A stretch of 32,367 nucleotides of DNA from Candidatus Rifleibacteriota bacterium (lineage in GTDB: Bacteria; Muiribacteriota; Ozemobacteria; Ozemobacterales; Ozemobacteraceae), in NCBI GenBank assembly GCA_018818125.1, contig JAHISQ010000134.1, positions 1 through 32,367 of the forward strand, written 5' to 3'. The stretch's first letter is position 1. Each line of letters begins with the position of its first letter. Both the position numbers and the translations under genes were made by a program. The notes below the pieces were generated by a model that ran no database searches, had not been told where the DNA came from, and saw nothing but the letters and a program-made list of their open reading frames with translations. This document shows positions 1 through 7,986 of the stretch, piece by piece.

Positions 1-347
1 AGTTTTCGCACCCGCCGCTTGAATTCTGAGAAGGCTTTATCAGACCAACGAACCTTGAATTTCTTGAACACAAAGCCAAGATATTCTGTCCCGTCTGTCG
101 GGCCAACCCTACTCTTTTTCTCATTGACCGTCAATTTTAGATGACGTTCAAGAAAGCGACGAACGCTTGCGCTAACCCGTGCACCGGCACGACGACTTTT
201 CACAAAGATGATGAAGTCGTCGGCATATCTCACGAACCTGAGACCACGTTTCTCTAATTGCTTGTCAAAATCGTCGAGCATGATGTTTGCTAAGACTGGT
301 GACAGAGGGCCGCCTTGCGCAACACCCGCGCCGGCCCTCATTTCCCC
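1..347 (-). pseudogene. Group II intron reverse transcriptase/maturase fragment, truncated at its 5' end and cut by the window edge
   Basis: The minus strand reads as the palm domain of a group II intron-encoded reverse transcriptase. It has AQGGPLSPVLANIMLDDFD, then RFVRYADDFIIFVKSRRAG with the catalytic YADD, and then a FLERHLKLTVNEKKS block followed by EYLGFVF. These are typical RT motifs of LtrA-like proteins. Only about 110 residues are present. The protein continues off the left edge, where the rest of the thumb/maturase part would lie. On the 5' side homology stops just before the QGGPLSP motif, and an in-frame TGA lies at 350-348. The fingers and first palm motifs, more than 200 residues in intact proteins, are missing. 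No intron 5' end is visible. The break sits directly against the IS3 remnant, which suggests a deletion or insertion joined two mobile elements. The sequence match is clear; that the gene is dead is inferred from the truncation. Confidence 0.88.
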
Positions 348-369
348 TCACGACAGGCGTTAAGCAGAA

Positions 370-636
370 ATGAATCAATGCTGGTCTATTGCCTTCATGA
401 GCGACAGTCTCATGGACGGGAGAAAATTTAGGACTCTGAAAATCGTTGATTATTTTAACCGAGAAGCATTGGCTCTTGAGGTTGATTTAAATCTGCCGAC
501 AGCCAGAGTTATTAGAACGCTGGATAGGATCGCAGAATGGCGAGGTTATCCAAAACAGCTGCAAATGAACAATGGCTCTGGCGGTCTTTTTTTCTGGTTT
601 CAGAACTCACAGAGTTGTGCTATAAATAATGTATAA
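370..636 (+). pseudogene. Decayed IS3-family transposase (OrfB, DDE integrase core) fragment
   Basis: Residues 1-70 resemble the integrase core of IS3-family OrfB proteins: NQCWSIAFMSDSLMDGRKFR, then NREALALEVDLNLPTARVIR, then RIAEWRGYPKQLQMNNGS. Intact relatives read WSxDF and MDNGPE at the first two catalytic aspartates. Here these positions are Ala (WSIAF) and Asn (MNNGS), so two acidic residues needed for catalysis are lost. Homology ends after MNNGS and the reading frame runs into unrelated sequence. An in-frame TAA at 361-363 cuts off the N-terminal helix-turn-helix part, and no OrfA is present upstream. No terminal inverted repeats could be identified. It is a dead remnant, back to back with the reverse transcriptase fragment on the other strand. 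Confidence 0.85.
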
Positions 637-838
637 GTGATGAAGATCGTGCTGTAGAAGAGAATTCAACAAGAGTGTCGATGCGAGAAAATCTGTTCGC
701 GCGGGGTACAGTAAATTATTCGCGCTAGAAAACAGGAGCTCTTTTATTAAGGGTTGCCTGAATGTACGAAAGTCCGCTTACCCTCATCGGGCGAGTTCGG
801 CCCGCGAACCAGTTTGCAAATGAAAGAGAGATAAAGAA

Positions 839-3800
839 ATGATTCATTCCTTTATTGCTTCAATGACAGAATGTTTAGTCCAATCCCCCCGAAGGGGTAA
901 AAAACCTTGGTATCCATGGTTTGTTCTGGTGATTCTTTTCACGCTTTCCTGCTCCGGATTCAGGGCAGAAGCCGCCAAGCCGGTCGCGGAGTCTGGTAAA
1001 TCGCCGACAATAACCAAGACCCTGACCTCTGATGACCTTGACTCTTTTCTTCGAATGGCAAACGTCGATGCCAAATTGGAGGCGGAGAGCAAAACCAAGA
1101 TTGAAGACCTGATTCGTCGCGCCCAGGATGCCTTGAACCAGGCCTCTGAATGGGAAAAGAAGGCCCAGGATTTTGACAGAGTAAAAACAGAGGCTCCGCA
1201 GAGAATTGCCGCACTCCAGAAAGAGGCAGAAGACGCACGAGAGTCAGCCACTCCTTACGCGTCCCAGACTTCCCTGCTGGCCAGCGGAAGTACACTGGAG
1301 GGAATGGATCAGGAACTGCTTCGACTTGGGGCGCAAGAAAAGTCGCTGGAGCAAAGCCTCCAGGAGAGCGAAGCCGAGAAAGAAAGGCTGGCCGCTCGCC
1401 GTTTGGAGGCTCCAAAGGAACTCGGGGATGTCTTGCAGAAGCTGGAAAAGAAGGAAACGACCAAAACTCCGTCACCCCCAGCTGCTTCGAGTCAGGGGCT
1501 GGTATTTCAAGCGACGGAGATTCAGGCCCAGGCATTCCAAAAGATGCTGCAGGCGAATGTTCTTGCTCTCGAGAAAGAAAGTGAAACCTATGACCTCCGG
1601 TTTGCTTTGGTATCAGCAATTCGGGAAAAGTTTGCACGCGACCTGTCAGATATCCGTGAGCGCATTAAAGCTGTCCGAGTGGTGGTCGATGAACAACGGA
1701 AGAAGGAAACCGAGGATGCTTCTCGTGCCGCGAACGAAGCCCTCGCCTCCTTGAGCAACGCCCATCCCTTCATTCAGAAACTGGCCGCGGAGAATGCAGA
1801 TCTGGCCAGTAAACGTGAAAAACTGATCAAGGATCTTTCCGAGATTGGAAACGAACTGGAAGCCGGTTCCAAATTGCTGGGAACCGTTCGCGATAACTTC
1901 AACAGCATTAAGGAAAAGGTTACTGCCACCGGTTTTACTGATGCCATCGGCTTCTTGCTGCGGAGCAAGCTCGGGGGGCTTCCTTCGGCTCGGGATTTTC
2001 GTAACAAGCTTCGTCTGAGGGAATCTCTGATAGCACAAACCCAGTTCGAGATCATTGAGAGCCGGGAAAAACTGTATGCCCTGGCCGACATTCCCGGTCA
2101 GATTCAGAAGCGATTTTCCCAAGAACTTTTGGCTTCGGAGCCTGTCGAACGCTCAAGCATAGAGGCCATGATCAAGGACTCCCTTTCAACCCAGCGAACC
2201 TTTCTGGAGGCACTCCAAGGTGATTATAACCAGTATTACGCCCGGTTGGTCGATTATAATGCCCTGGACAAACGTCTTCTTGCGATAACGGTTGAGGCTA
2301 CAAATTTTTTGAATGAAAATGTCCTCTGGTTGCGCAGCTGTAAGTCATTTGGCCTGGAGGATCTCAAACGCATTGGTCAAAGTGTTCCTGAACTTTTTTC
2401 CCAAGCCAGGGGAATGGTTCTTCTTAAGGGTGCCTACAGAACCTTAACAGTCTTCCCGATTATGAGTCTTCTCGCTCTCGTCCTGTTGGTGGTGCTTTTT
2501 AGGAGAATCGGACACTGGCGACAACGCCTGAATGAGCTCTCCGTTTTGATCGTGAAGGCCTCAACCGACAAGGGAACATATTCTTTTGAAGCACTTCTCC
2601 TGACCTTCTTGCTTTCTCTTCCTGTTCCCATACTGGTGTATTCCCTTGGTCTGTTAGTGGGATCCGGGGATGGCGATGAATTCAACCGGGTCGTCGGCAA
2701 TGCCATGAATGAAACCGCCTGGTTGATGTTTGGATTGATTTTCCTCAAGAAGGTGTTTTGCGAAAAGGGTTTAGCCTTCTCCCATTTCCGGTGGTTTGTA
2801 GAGGATGTGTGTCAGGAAATCCGACGAGGTCTGACCCGTTTGATCTGGTGCGGGATACCGTTTTTCTTTTTCTTCCGCGTCATCGCTGGTCTGGGAGATG
2901 ATTCCCTTGGAGACAGCCTTGGCAGATGTGTTTATCTCTGTTTCCTTTTGGTTTTTCTATGGTCCTGGAACCTGATTTTCCACCCATCTTCGGCAGCGAT
3001 GAAAAAGATTGGCGATGTTAACCCCAACCGTTGGATCTACAAGACTCGCTATTTTCTTTTTGCTTTCGGAGCCATTCTTCCTGGATTCATGGTGTTAGGA
3101 GCTTTGGCCGGGTATTTTTATACGGTTCAGAAGCTTTTTTCCGGAATGCTCTCATCCCTGGCGTTGGGCGTGGGAGTTCTCGTTGCATATTCCTTCTGCA
3201 TGCGCCTTCTTTTTGTCCGTCGAAGGAGCCTGGCTCTTGAAATATATGCATCCCGCAAAATGATCGAGGAAAAGAACCAGACGCCAATTCCCGGTTCCGG
3301 GGAAGAATTTGGACCGGCCGAGGAAGAAAGCCTGAGTATCAACGAGATGAGCGTTCAAACTCAGAACCTGGTTATCAGCCTCACCATTCTGGTCTTTGTC
3401 ATTGGTATGTGGTTTATCTGGGAGGATCTTCTTCCCGCATTGCGAATATTGGACCGTGTTCAACTGTGGAACACGACCATCAAAGGTGTTGAGACACTGA
3501 CTGGCCCCAACGGCAAGATTACGGAGAACCTGATCGACAAGATCGTAATCGTCTCTCTTCTGGATCTGGTCATTGCCATTTCTCTTCTGGTTCTCACCTT
3601 TGTGACCAGCAAAAATCTTCCTGCCTTTCTGGAGCTGTCGATCCTTAAGCAACTTCCCCTCGACAACGGTGTTCGTTTTGCCATAGGCTCCATTACCAGC
3701 TATGTCATCACGACTCTGGGGGTGATCATTTCTTTTCAGTTCCTTGGAATCTATTGGGAGAAGCTGCAATGGCTGGTCGCGGCTGTCAGCGTTGGTCTTG

Positions 3801-4330
3801 GGTTCGGCCTTCAGGAAATTTTCGCGAACTTTATTTCAGGTCTGATTATTCTGTTTGAGCGTCCTGTACGAGTAGGTGATTTGATTACGGTTGCCGACTC
3901 GACGGGAGTGGTCACCAGGATCGAAATCAGAGCGACAACGATCAGAGACGCTGATCGGAGGGAAGCAATCATCCCAAACAAGTATCTTATCACCAACAAG
4001 GTGGTTAATTGGACCCTTAGCGATACTATTCGCCGGTTGGTCTTCATGGTAGGGGTAGCCTATGGAAACAAACCTGATCGGGTTCGGGAGGTATTGCTCA
4101 AGGTTGCCAAAGATAATCCGAGAGTCATGAAAGATCCGGGACCGGACGCAGTGATGGTTGGGTTCGGGGACAGCTCGCTGAATTTTGAGCTGCGGGTCTT
4201 TATTCCAAATCCGGAAAACTACATCGACTTTCAGCAGTCCATGTATGCCGGTATTGAACAAGCGCTGGCCGAGGCCAAAATCGAGATCCCCTTTCCTCAG
4301 CAGGAAATTAAGGTTCGAATGGATAAGTAA
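839..4330 (+). CDS. Large MscS-family mechanosensitive channel (MscK/YjeP-like)
   Basis: A 1163-residue inner-membrane channel expected to release solutes under hypo-osmotic stress. An N-terminal signal/anchor (about residues 24-45, ending FRAEA) is followed by a long, charged, coiled-coil periplasmic region to about residue 500. About eleven hydrophobic segments follow from residue 535. The C-terminal 190 residues are a canonical MscS domain: the pore-helix region with VGLGFGLQEIFANFISGLII, then FERPVRVGDLI and then IIPNKYLITNKVVNWTLSD, which form the beta domain and vestibule. The length and architecture match the large MscK/MscM class, not 280-residue MscS. The start has a GAGAG Shine-Dalgarno about eight bases upstream. 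A strong hairpin terminator follows, so the gene is probably monocistronic. Base composition looks richer in GC than in the AT-rich genes to its right, which fits a boundary between core and accessory DNA near 4.4-4.6 kb. Confidence 0.93.
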   Translation: MIHSFIASMTECLVQSPRRGKKPWYPWFVLVILFTLSCSGFRAEAAKPVAESGKSPTITKTLTSDDLDSFLRMANVDAKLEAESKTKIEDLIRRAQDALNQASEWEKKAQDFDRVKTEAPQRIAALQKEAEDARESATPYASQTSLLASGSTLEGMDQELLRLGAQEKSLEQSLQESEAEKERLAARRLEAPKELGDVLQKLEKKETTKTPSPPAASSQGLVFQATEIQAQAFQKMLQANVLALEKESETYDLRFALVSAIREKFARDLSDIRERIKAVRVVVDEQRKKETEDASRAANEALASLSNAHPFIQKLAAENADLASKREKLIKDLSEIGNELEAGSKLLGTVRDNFNSIKEKVTATGFTDAIGFLLRSKLGGLPSARDFRNKLRLRESLIAQTQFEIIESREKLYALADIPGQIQKRFSQELLASEPVERSSIEAMIKDSLSTQRTFLEALQGDYNQYYARLVDYNALDKRLLAITVEATNFLNENVLWLRSCKSFGLEDLKRIGQSVPELFSQARGMVLLKGAYRTLTVFPIMSLLALVLLVVLFRRIGHWRQRLNELSVLIVKASTDKGTYSFEALLLTFLLSLPVPILVYSLGLLVGSGDGDEFNRVVGNAMNETAWLMFGLIFLKKVFCEKGLAFSHFRWFVEDVCQEIRRGLTRLIWCGIPFFFFFRVIAGLGDDSLGDSLGRCVYLCFLLVFLWSWNLIFHPSSAAMKKIGDVNPNRWIYKTRYFLFAFGAILPGFMVLGALAGYFYTVQKLFSGMLSSLALGVGVLVAYSFCMRLLFVRRRSLALEIYASRKMIEEKNQTPIPGSGEEFGPAEEESLSINEMSVQTQNLVISLTILVFVIGMWFIWEDLLPALRILDRVQLWNTTIKGVETLTGPNGKITENLIDKIVIVSLLDLVIAISLLVLTFVTSKNLPAFLELSILKQLPLDNGVRFAIGSITSYVITTLGVIISFQFLGIYWEKLQWLVAAVSVGLGFGLQEIFANFISGLIILFERPVRVGDLITVADSTGVVTRIEIRATTIRDADRREAIIPNKYLITNKVVNWTLSDTIRRLVFMVGVAYGNKPDRVREVLLKVAKDNPRVMKDPGPDAVMVGFGDSSLNFELRVFIPNPENYIDFQQSMYAGIEQALAEAKIEIPFPQQEIKVRMDK

Positions 4331-4389
4331 TCTTCGTTGCCCCCAGGCCTTTGCCGGAACCTCGTTTTTCTAACTTGAGGCAGCAACGA

Positions 4390-4426
4390 CCGGTCTCTGC
4401 TCGGGCAGAGACCGGCAAGTGTCTTT
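4390..4426 (+). terminator. Rho-independent terminator of the MscS gene
   Basis: A perfect 11-bp stem (CCGGTCTCTGC at 4390-4400 paired with GCAGAGACCGG at 4405-4415) closes a TCGG tetraloop. It is followed after a few bases by a short T run (GTCTTTT). It lies 60 bases after the MscS stop codon and marks the end of that transcription unit. Confidence 0.8.
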
Positions 4427-4539
4427 TCCAAAAGGGATTGCTGAAAAAGTATTGATAAAGTGCGGAAGGCGCTGGCTGAAGTTTGATTTTGAGAATCTTG
4501 CTTCCTTAAAAATGTAGGAGAATAATCGTGACCAGGAAT

Positions 4540-4675
4540 TTCTAACGCGGCGTTCAAATGGAACGGAACATTACGTTTCAAGGCTCGATCTGATCAAGAT
4601 GTGAACGTTTTCGCACAGGGTATGTCCTCGCATTCCATATGGGCGCTCGGCGTCCACTGAACGCCAATGTTAAAC
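4540..4675 (+). other. attC-like integron recombination site
   Basis: The stretch has attC architecture. An R''-like box TTCTAAC (4540-4546; consensus RYYYAAC, first base off) is followed by the arm GGCGTTCAAATGGA (4549-4562). After an internal region of about 90 bases comes the complementary arm TCCACTGAACGCC (4653-4665) and a perfect R' box GTTAAAC (4669-4675; consensus GTTRRRY). The reverse complement of the right arm is GGCGTTCAGTGGA. It pairs with the left arm in blocks of eight and four bases, with a small AA/G bulge in between, as expected for the extrahelical bases of attC hairpins. The R boxes pair at TAAC/GTTA. The next gene starts 19 bases after R', the usual spacing of a cassette gene. 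No integrase gene is in the window. The total length of 136 bases is within the natural attC range. Confidence 0.62.
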
Positions 4676-4694
4676 TCAAAATAGGAATTAAAAA

Positions 4695-5114
4695 ATGAGA
4701 GATGCAGAAAAAACCATAGGAAATATAATTGATAAATCAACCGTTTCAATTATCAGCTCTGTCGACGAAGATGGTTTCCCTAACTCAAAAGCCATGCTCC
4801 CACCAAGAAAAAGAGAAGAAATAAAAAACATATTTTTTACAACCAATACTTCATCAATGCGTGTTAAACAATATTCTGAAAACCCAAAAGCATGTATCTA
4901 TTTTTTCGATAAACGTTTTTTTCGTGGAGTTATGCTTAAAGGCACAATGAAGATCCTTAAAGATCAAAAAACGAAGGAAATGATCTGGCAGGATGGCGAC
5001 GAAATGTATTATCCAGAAGGTATTGCCGACCCTGATTACTGTGTTCTAAAATTTACAGCTACATCTGGTCGTTATTATAGCAATTTTAAATCGGAAGATT
5101 TTGAAATTAAATAA
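4695..5114 (+). CDS. Pyridoxamine 5'-phosphate oxidase-like (FMN-binding split barrel) protein
   Basis: A 139-residue protein of the general stress protein 26 / PNPOx-like class. The opening strand pattern STVSIISSVDEDGFPNSKAM followed by IFFTTNTSSMRVKQYSENPKACIYFFD is the typical flavin-binding split-barrel N-terminal half. The S-x-x-R-V-K-Q segment corresponds to the region that contacts the FMN phosphate in relatives. The C-terminal half, with YYPEGIADPDYCVLKFTAT, matches the second half of the barrel. Members bind flavin or related cofactors, and the substrate is usually unknown. The length is normal. The start ATG follows an AGGA box, and the gene sits just after the attC-like site, so it may be a cassette gene. 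The following small gene begins 43 bases after its stop and may share the transcript. Confidence 0.85.
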   Translation: MRDAEKTIGNIIDKSTVSIISSVDEDGFPNSKAMLPPRKREEIKNIFFTTNTSSMRVKQYSENPKACIYFFDKRFFRGVMLKGTMKILKDQKTKEMIWQDGDEMYYPEGIADPDYCVLKFTATSGRYYSNFKSEDFEIK

Positions 5115-5157
5115 AGAGAAACAGAGAGGGGAAAAATAAAAAATAAACGAAAACCTT

Positions 5158-5394
5158 TTGAAGACAATTGAATCTGATTTTACCGAGTCTGATTACAAAC
5201 TTGTAGTTGCAGAAATGGAATCTATCAACTTGAATCATGTGATGGCAAATTCTCAATCGAACCTGGACACTACTTGGTCTTCGATATTGCAATTGAGCAA
5301 AGGGGATTTAAATAAGCTTCGTAATTTTGTCGCTGCGGCAAAAAAGGATTTTAGAGACGTTATCTACTGGGCAACTTTAGAGAATCAAAAATAG
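5158..5394 (+). CDS. Small protein of unknown function (TTG start)
   Basis: A 78-residue acidic/amphipathic protein that I do not recognise. The C-terminal half, GDLNKLRNFVAAAKKDFRDV followed by IYWAT, reads as two helices with a conserved-looking DFRDVIYWA end. This pattern is common in small soluble bacterial proteins. There is no signal peptide or membrane segment. The only in-frame start is TTG at 5158, since an in-frame TAA lies at 5137. A GAGAGGGG stretch 30 bases upstream is rather far for a Shine-Dalgarno. The gene follows the PNPOx-like gene closely and could be translated from the same message. Codon usage is AT-rich like its neighbours. That it is a real gene is moderately likely from its length and the coherent protein pattern. 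Confidence 0.55.
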   Translation: MKTIESDFTESDYKLVVAEMESINLNHVMANSQSNLDTTWSSILQLSKGDLNKLRNFVAAAKKDFRDVIYWATLENQK

Positions 5395-5626
5395 AACACA
5401 TAACGTACCGGAATTTTCTAATTATTGCTGACTCGTTTTTGAGGGGACTTACAGAGTAACCAGAATATGCATGACAAGGTCTTTCAGATGTTCAAAGCGT
5501 CTGCCATCTTTGGCTCTAAAGAAGAATAACATGCAAAAAAGATTTAAAAAAGCTTCCAAATTCTGGCAGGTGATTTGCCGATCGTGCTATTCTTTTGAGT
5601 AGAAATAAAAATTGGGAGGGAATTTT

Positions 5627-7456
5627 ATGAGCGAGCCGACCAGAAAATTTGTTTTTTTCAATCATAAACGAAACCTTGGCATAATATTTTCAGCAGCAAT
5701 ACTATTCTATTTATATAGAACGTTATTGCTTAAATTTGGTGGTTTCGGCACCAGAATCGATGACTGGAACTTCGCAAATTCAAATTCTATCGAGAGCTGG
5801 TTTTTTTATCAGTATCTACTGTTATCCGGAGTTATCTATCTGGTCTTAATGACAGGTTGCAAGGCTGCAAAAGCTTTTTTCACCAGTGGTTGGCGATTTT
5901 TGCAATTTGCTGTTCTTTTAATGGTTGTTGGTGTCCTCTGGGCAATATCTATCCCAAATTATCGACATTCTCGCATTATGGCTCCGACCAGTAGTATGGG
6001 TCTTGCAGCTGGCGGCGCAAAAAATGTGGATGCTTTCAGATTGAATATTCAGCAAAACAAGCTTCCAGATCCTTCCACCATCACCTTTGAAGGACTTTTC
6101 TATGACTACTATTTTGATACTGGCCTTGGGGAAAATAATCCAGACTGGTTGTTCACACCATCTTATTCAGCTGCCAAAGCCGTCAATCCAATTTCCGGAG
6201 AAATAGAAAACTTCATGTCGGTGGGCCTCAATTCGAATCTTGACGAAAGCAAATTTGCCCGCAAACGTTTGAATCTGGTAATTGTTCTTGATATTTCCGG
6301 TTCAATGGGCAGCGGTTTTTACGAATATTACTACGATTCCTCTGCTGAAAAACCAGCGCCAGACGAGGATGCAAGTTACGATAAAATGCGCGTGGCAAAT
6401 CGTTCTATTGTTAAGCTTCTTGACCATCTGCAAGAAGATGATCGCCTTGGAATTGTTTTGTTTGATGATGAGGCTTATCTTGCAAAGCCATTGCGCGAAC
6501 TAGGCCAGACCGACATGGCCGCCCTCAAAAATCACATTCTTGCTATCCGGCCACAAGGCGGTACCAATATGGAAGAGGGCTTAAAAATGGGTGCGGGCCT
6601 TTTTGAGTCTGTAGGTGATTATGACCCGGAGAAGTTTGAAAATAGAATAATCTTTCTTACCGATGCCATGCCAAATCGCGGGGCCACGGGCAAGTCTGCT
6701 CTTCTTGACATAGCCATGGGCATGACCGAAAAAAGCATTTACACGACTTTTCTCGGTATTGGCATAGACTTCAACACTGAACTGGTAGAAGCGATTACCA
6801 AGGTAAAGGGCGCAAATTATTATGCGATAAATTCCGCCTGGGAATTTAAAAAACGCATGGATAAAGAGTTTGAATACATGGTAACGCCTCTCGTCTTTGA
6901 TCTGGAGTTGCAGCTTAAATCAAGCGGTTACAAAATAGACCAGGTCATGGGGTCTCCCGAAGCAAATGAAGCGACTGGAGAGCTTATGAAAGTAAGAACG
7001 CTTTTTCCATCGCCTTCACAAGACGGCCAGACTAAAGGCGGTATAATTTTATTGAAAATGAGTGAGCTCACAGCCGATCCGAATATGGTGCTTGAGGTAA
7101 GATACGTTGATCGCGCCGGCAAAAAGTATGTTCATGAGCAAAAAATTGTATTTGCGCCACCCGTCGCCGACTATTACGCTAACAACGGCATAAGAAAAGC
7201 TGTTGTTCTGAGCAATTACACTCGTCTGCTGCAAAAATGGGCCAGCGAGAATAATGCCAGCGACGAGAAGGAAGCGACACAAAATCGCCACAGCTGGGAA
7301 CGTTCATCGAAACCTCTCACTGTTTCAGTAGATGAAGCTGAGGCTTTCATAAAAATGAAAAATTATCTTACTAATGAAATTAAAGAACTTGAGGATTTGA
7401 GCATGAACAAAGAAATTGCCATTCTGGACAAAATTCTGGGAAATGCGCCTAAGTAG
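5627..7456 (+). CDS. Membrane-anchored von Willebrand factor A (VWA) domain protein
   Basis: A 609-residue protein. Three hydrophobic segments lie in the first 120 residues (about 20-40, 57-75 and 88-108). They are followed by a large, presumably periplasmic, part with a VWA domain from about residue 217 to 410. The MIDAS metal site is complete: DISGSMGSG begins at Asp222 (D-x-S-x-S), a threonine lies in PQGGTNMEEG, and an aspartate lies in IIFLTDAMPN. An insert of about 20 residues rich in Tyr, Asp and Glu follows the MIDAS loop. The C-terminal 200 residues carry a beta-rich region and an alpha-helical tail, similar to YfbK-like VWA proteins. Such domains bind protein partners in a metal-dependent way. 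No MoxR ATPase neighbour, a frequent partner, is visible. The ATG at 5627 is chosen because GGGAGGG lies six bases upstream; the TTG at 5612 would precede that ribosome site. Confidence 0.88.
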   Translation: MSEPTRKFVFFNHKRNLGIIFSAAILFYLYRTLLLKFGGFGTRIDDWNFANSNSIESWFFYQYLLLSGVIYLVLMTGCKAAKAFFTSGWRFLQFAVLLMVVGVLWAISIPNYRHSRIMAPTSSMGLAAGGAKNVDAFRLNIQQNKLPDPSTITFEGLFYDYYFDTGLGENNPDWLFTPSYSAAKAVNPISGEIENFMSVGLNSNLDESKFARKRLNLVIVLDISGSMGSGFYEYYYDSSAEKPAPDEDASYDKMRVANRSIVKLLDHLQEDDRLGIVLFDDEAYLAKPLRELGQTDMAALKNHILAIRPQGGTNMEEGLKMGAGLFESVGDYDPEKFENRIIFLTDAMPNRGATGKSALLDIAMGMTEKSIYTTFLGIGIDFNTELVEAITKVKGANYYAINSAWEFKKRMDKEFEYMVTPLVFDLELQLKSSGYKIDQVMGSPEANEATGELMKVRTLFPSPSQDGQTKGGIILLKMSELTADPNMVLEVRYVDRAGKKYVHEQKIVFAPPVADYYANNGIRKAVVLSNYTRLLQKWASENNASDEKEATQNRHSWERSSKPLTVSVDEAEAFIKMKNYLTNEIKELEDLSMNKEIAILDKILGNAPK

Positions 7457-7568
7457 CTGTTATGAATTTAAGCCCTGAAATGCAACAGCATCGACCCGAA
7501 AATAGCAGGTTGCGTTTGATCGTGACACGAACGGCGCGACTGGAACCAAACCCTGGAACGCGACCAGG

Positions 7569-7712
7569 ATGAAGAAAATCCTCCGTTCGCTTGCAGACGT
7601 CCTGATCCTGCTGGTCAGCATCCTCCTGTTTCGCACGCTGACCTTCTCCTCGCGCCAGGTCAGCGCGGAGACGCTGACCCTGATGCAAACAAGCGTATAC
7701 TGTGCCGTCTAA
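7569..7712 (+). pseudogene. Short fragment resembling the N-terminus of an M20-type carboxypeptidase
   Basis: A 47-codon frame begins ATGAAGAAAATC with an AGG just upstream. It reads as a hydrophobic leader (residues 10-21) followed by RTLTFSSRQV, a pattern seen at the membrane-anchored N-terminus of PM20D1-like M20 peptidases (anchor, then RTLxFxSxQ). It stops at TAA soon after, and no peptidase core follows. The segment from about 7500 to 7740 is visibly richer in GC than both neighbours, as if it came from elsewhere. It could also be an unrelated small membrane peptide. The family call rests on a short match from memory. Confidence 0.3.
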
Positions 7713-7780
7713 CAAGCCGCAGCAGCGGATGATCTTCGGTCGTTCCTGATAAACCAATCGTTATGTGTAAAAGAGAACCT

Positions 7781-7876
7781 ATGAAAGAATTCGAAAAACT
7801 GCTAAATATAGCAAAACGCAAATCTACCTTTGATCAAGGCAATAGTTGGGCAAATGGCTCGGACAATCAGGACTGA
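7781..7876 (+). pseudogene. N-terminal fragment of a MazG-like nucleotide pyrophosphohydrolase
   Basis: A 31-codon frame starting MKEFEKLLNIAKRKSTFD and continuing NSWANGS resembles the first helix and the W-x-x-x-G-S turn at the start of small MazG-domain proteins, which hydrolyse noncanonical NTPs. It ends at TGA immediately after this segment. The catalytic E-x-x-E...E-x-x-D helices are absent, so this is a broken gene. The start has a GAGAACCT stretch upstream and is preceded by GTTATGTG. The break point near 7865 joins it to DNA belonging to the opposite-strand scramblase-like gene. Confidence 0.4.
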
Positions 7877-7901
7877 CCATCGGAGGGTAAGATGTAATCA
7901 C

Positions 7902-7928
7902 CGGCAACACTCTTCGGGCATGTTGCCG
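7902..7928. repeat. Hairpin downstream of the scramblase-like gene
   Basis: A perfect 8-bp inverted repeat, CGGCAACA (7902-7909) and TGTTGCCG (7921-7928), with an 11-base loop. It lies about 60 bases beyond the stop codon of the minus-strand gene and could help end its transcription. No clear T run follows on either strand, so a terminator call is uncertain. Confidence 0.4.
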
Positions 7929-7986
7929 CCGTGAACCGTGCAAATTATTCGGCAATCCATCAGGCATGCTCAATACTGGTGGAAGC

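Noticed and set aside
844..2122. Several long minus-strand open frames inside the MscS gene
   Set aside because: They lie opposite a clear coding sequence with normal composition and encode low-complexity proteins without any recognisable pattern.
3152..3769. Minus-strand 205-codon frame opposite the MscS membrane region
   Set aside because: Hydrophilic mirror of a membrane-protein coding strand, a common artefact. No start signal.
7706..7762. Possible second attC site (GTCTAAC ... GTTATGTG) around the M20-like and MazG-like fragments
   Set aside because: The end boxes look right and the spacing equals a minimal attC, but the inner arms do not pair with each other, so no hairpin would form.
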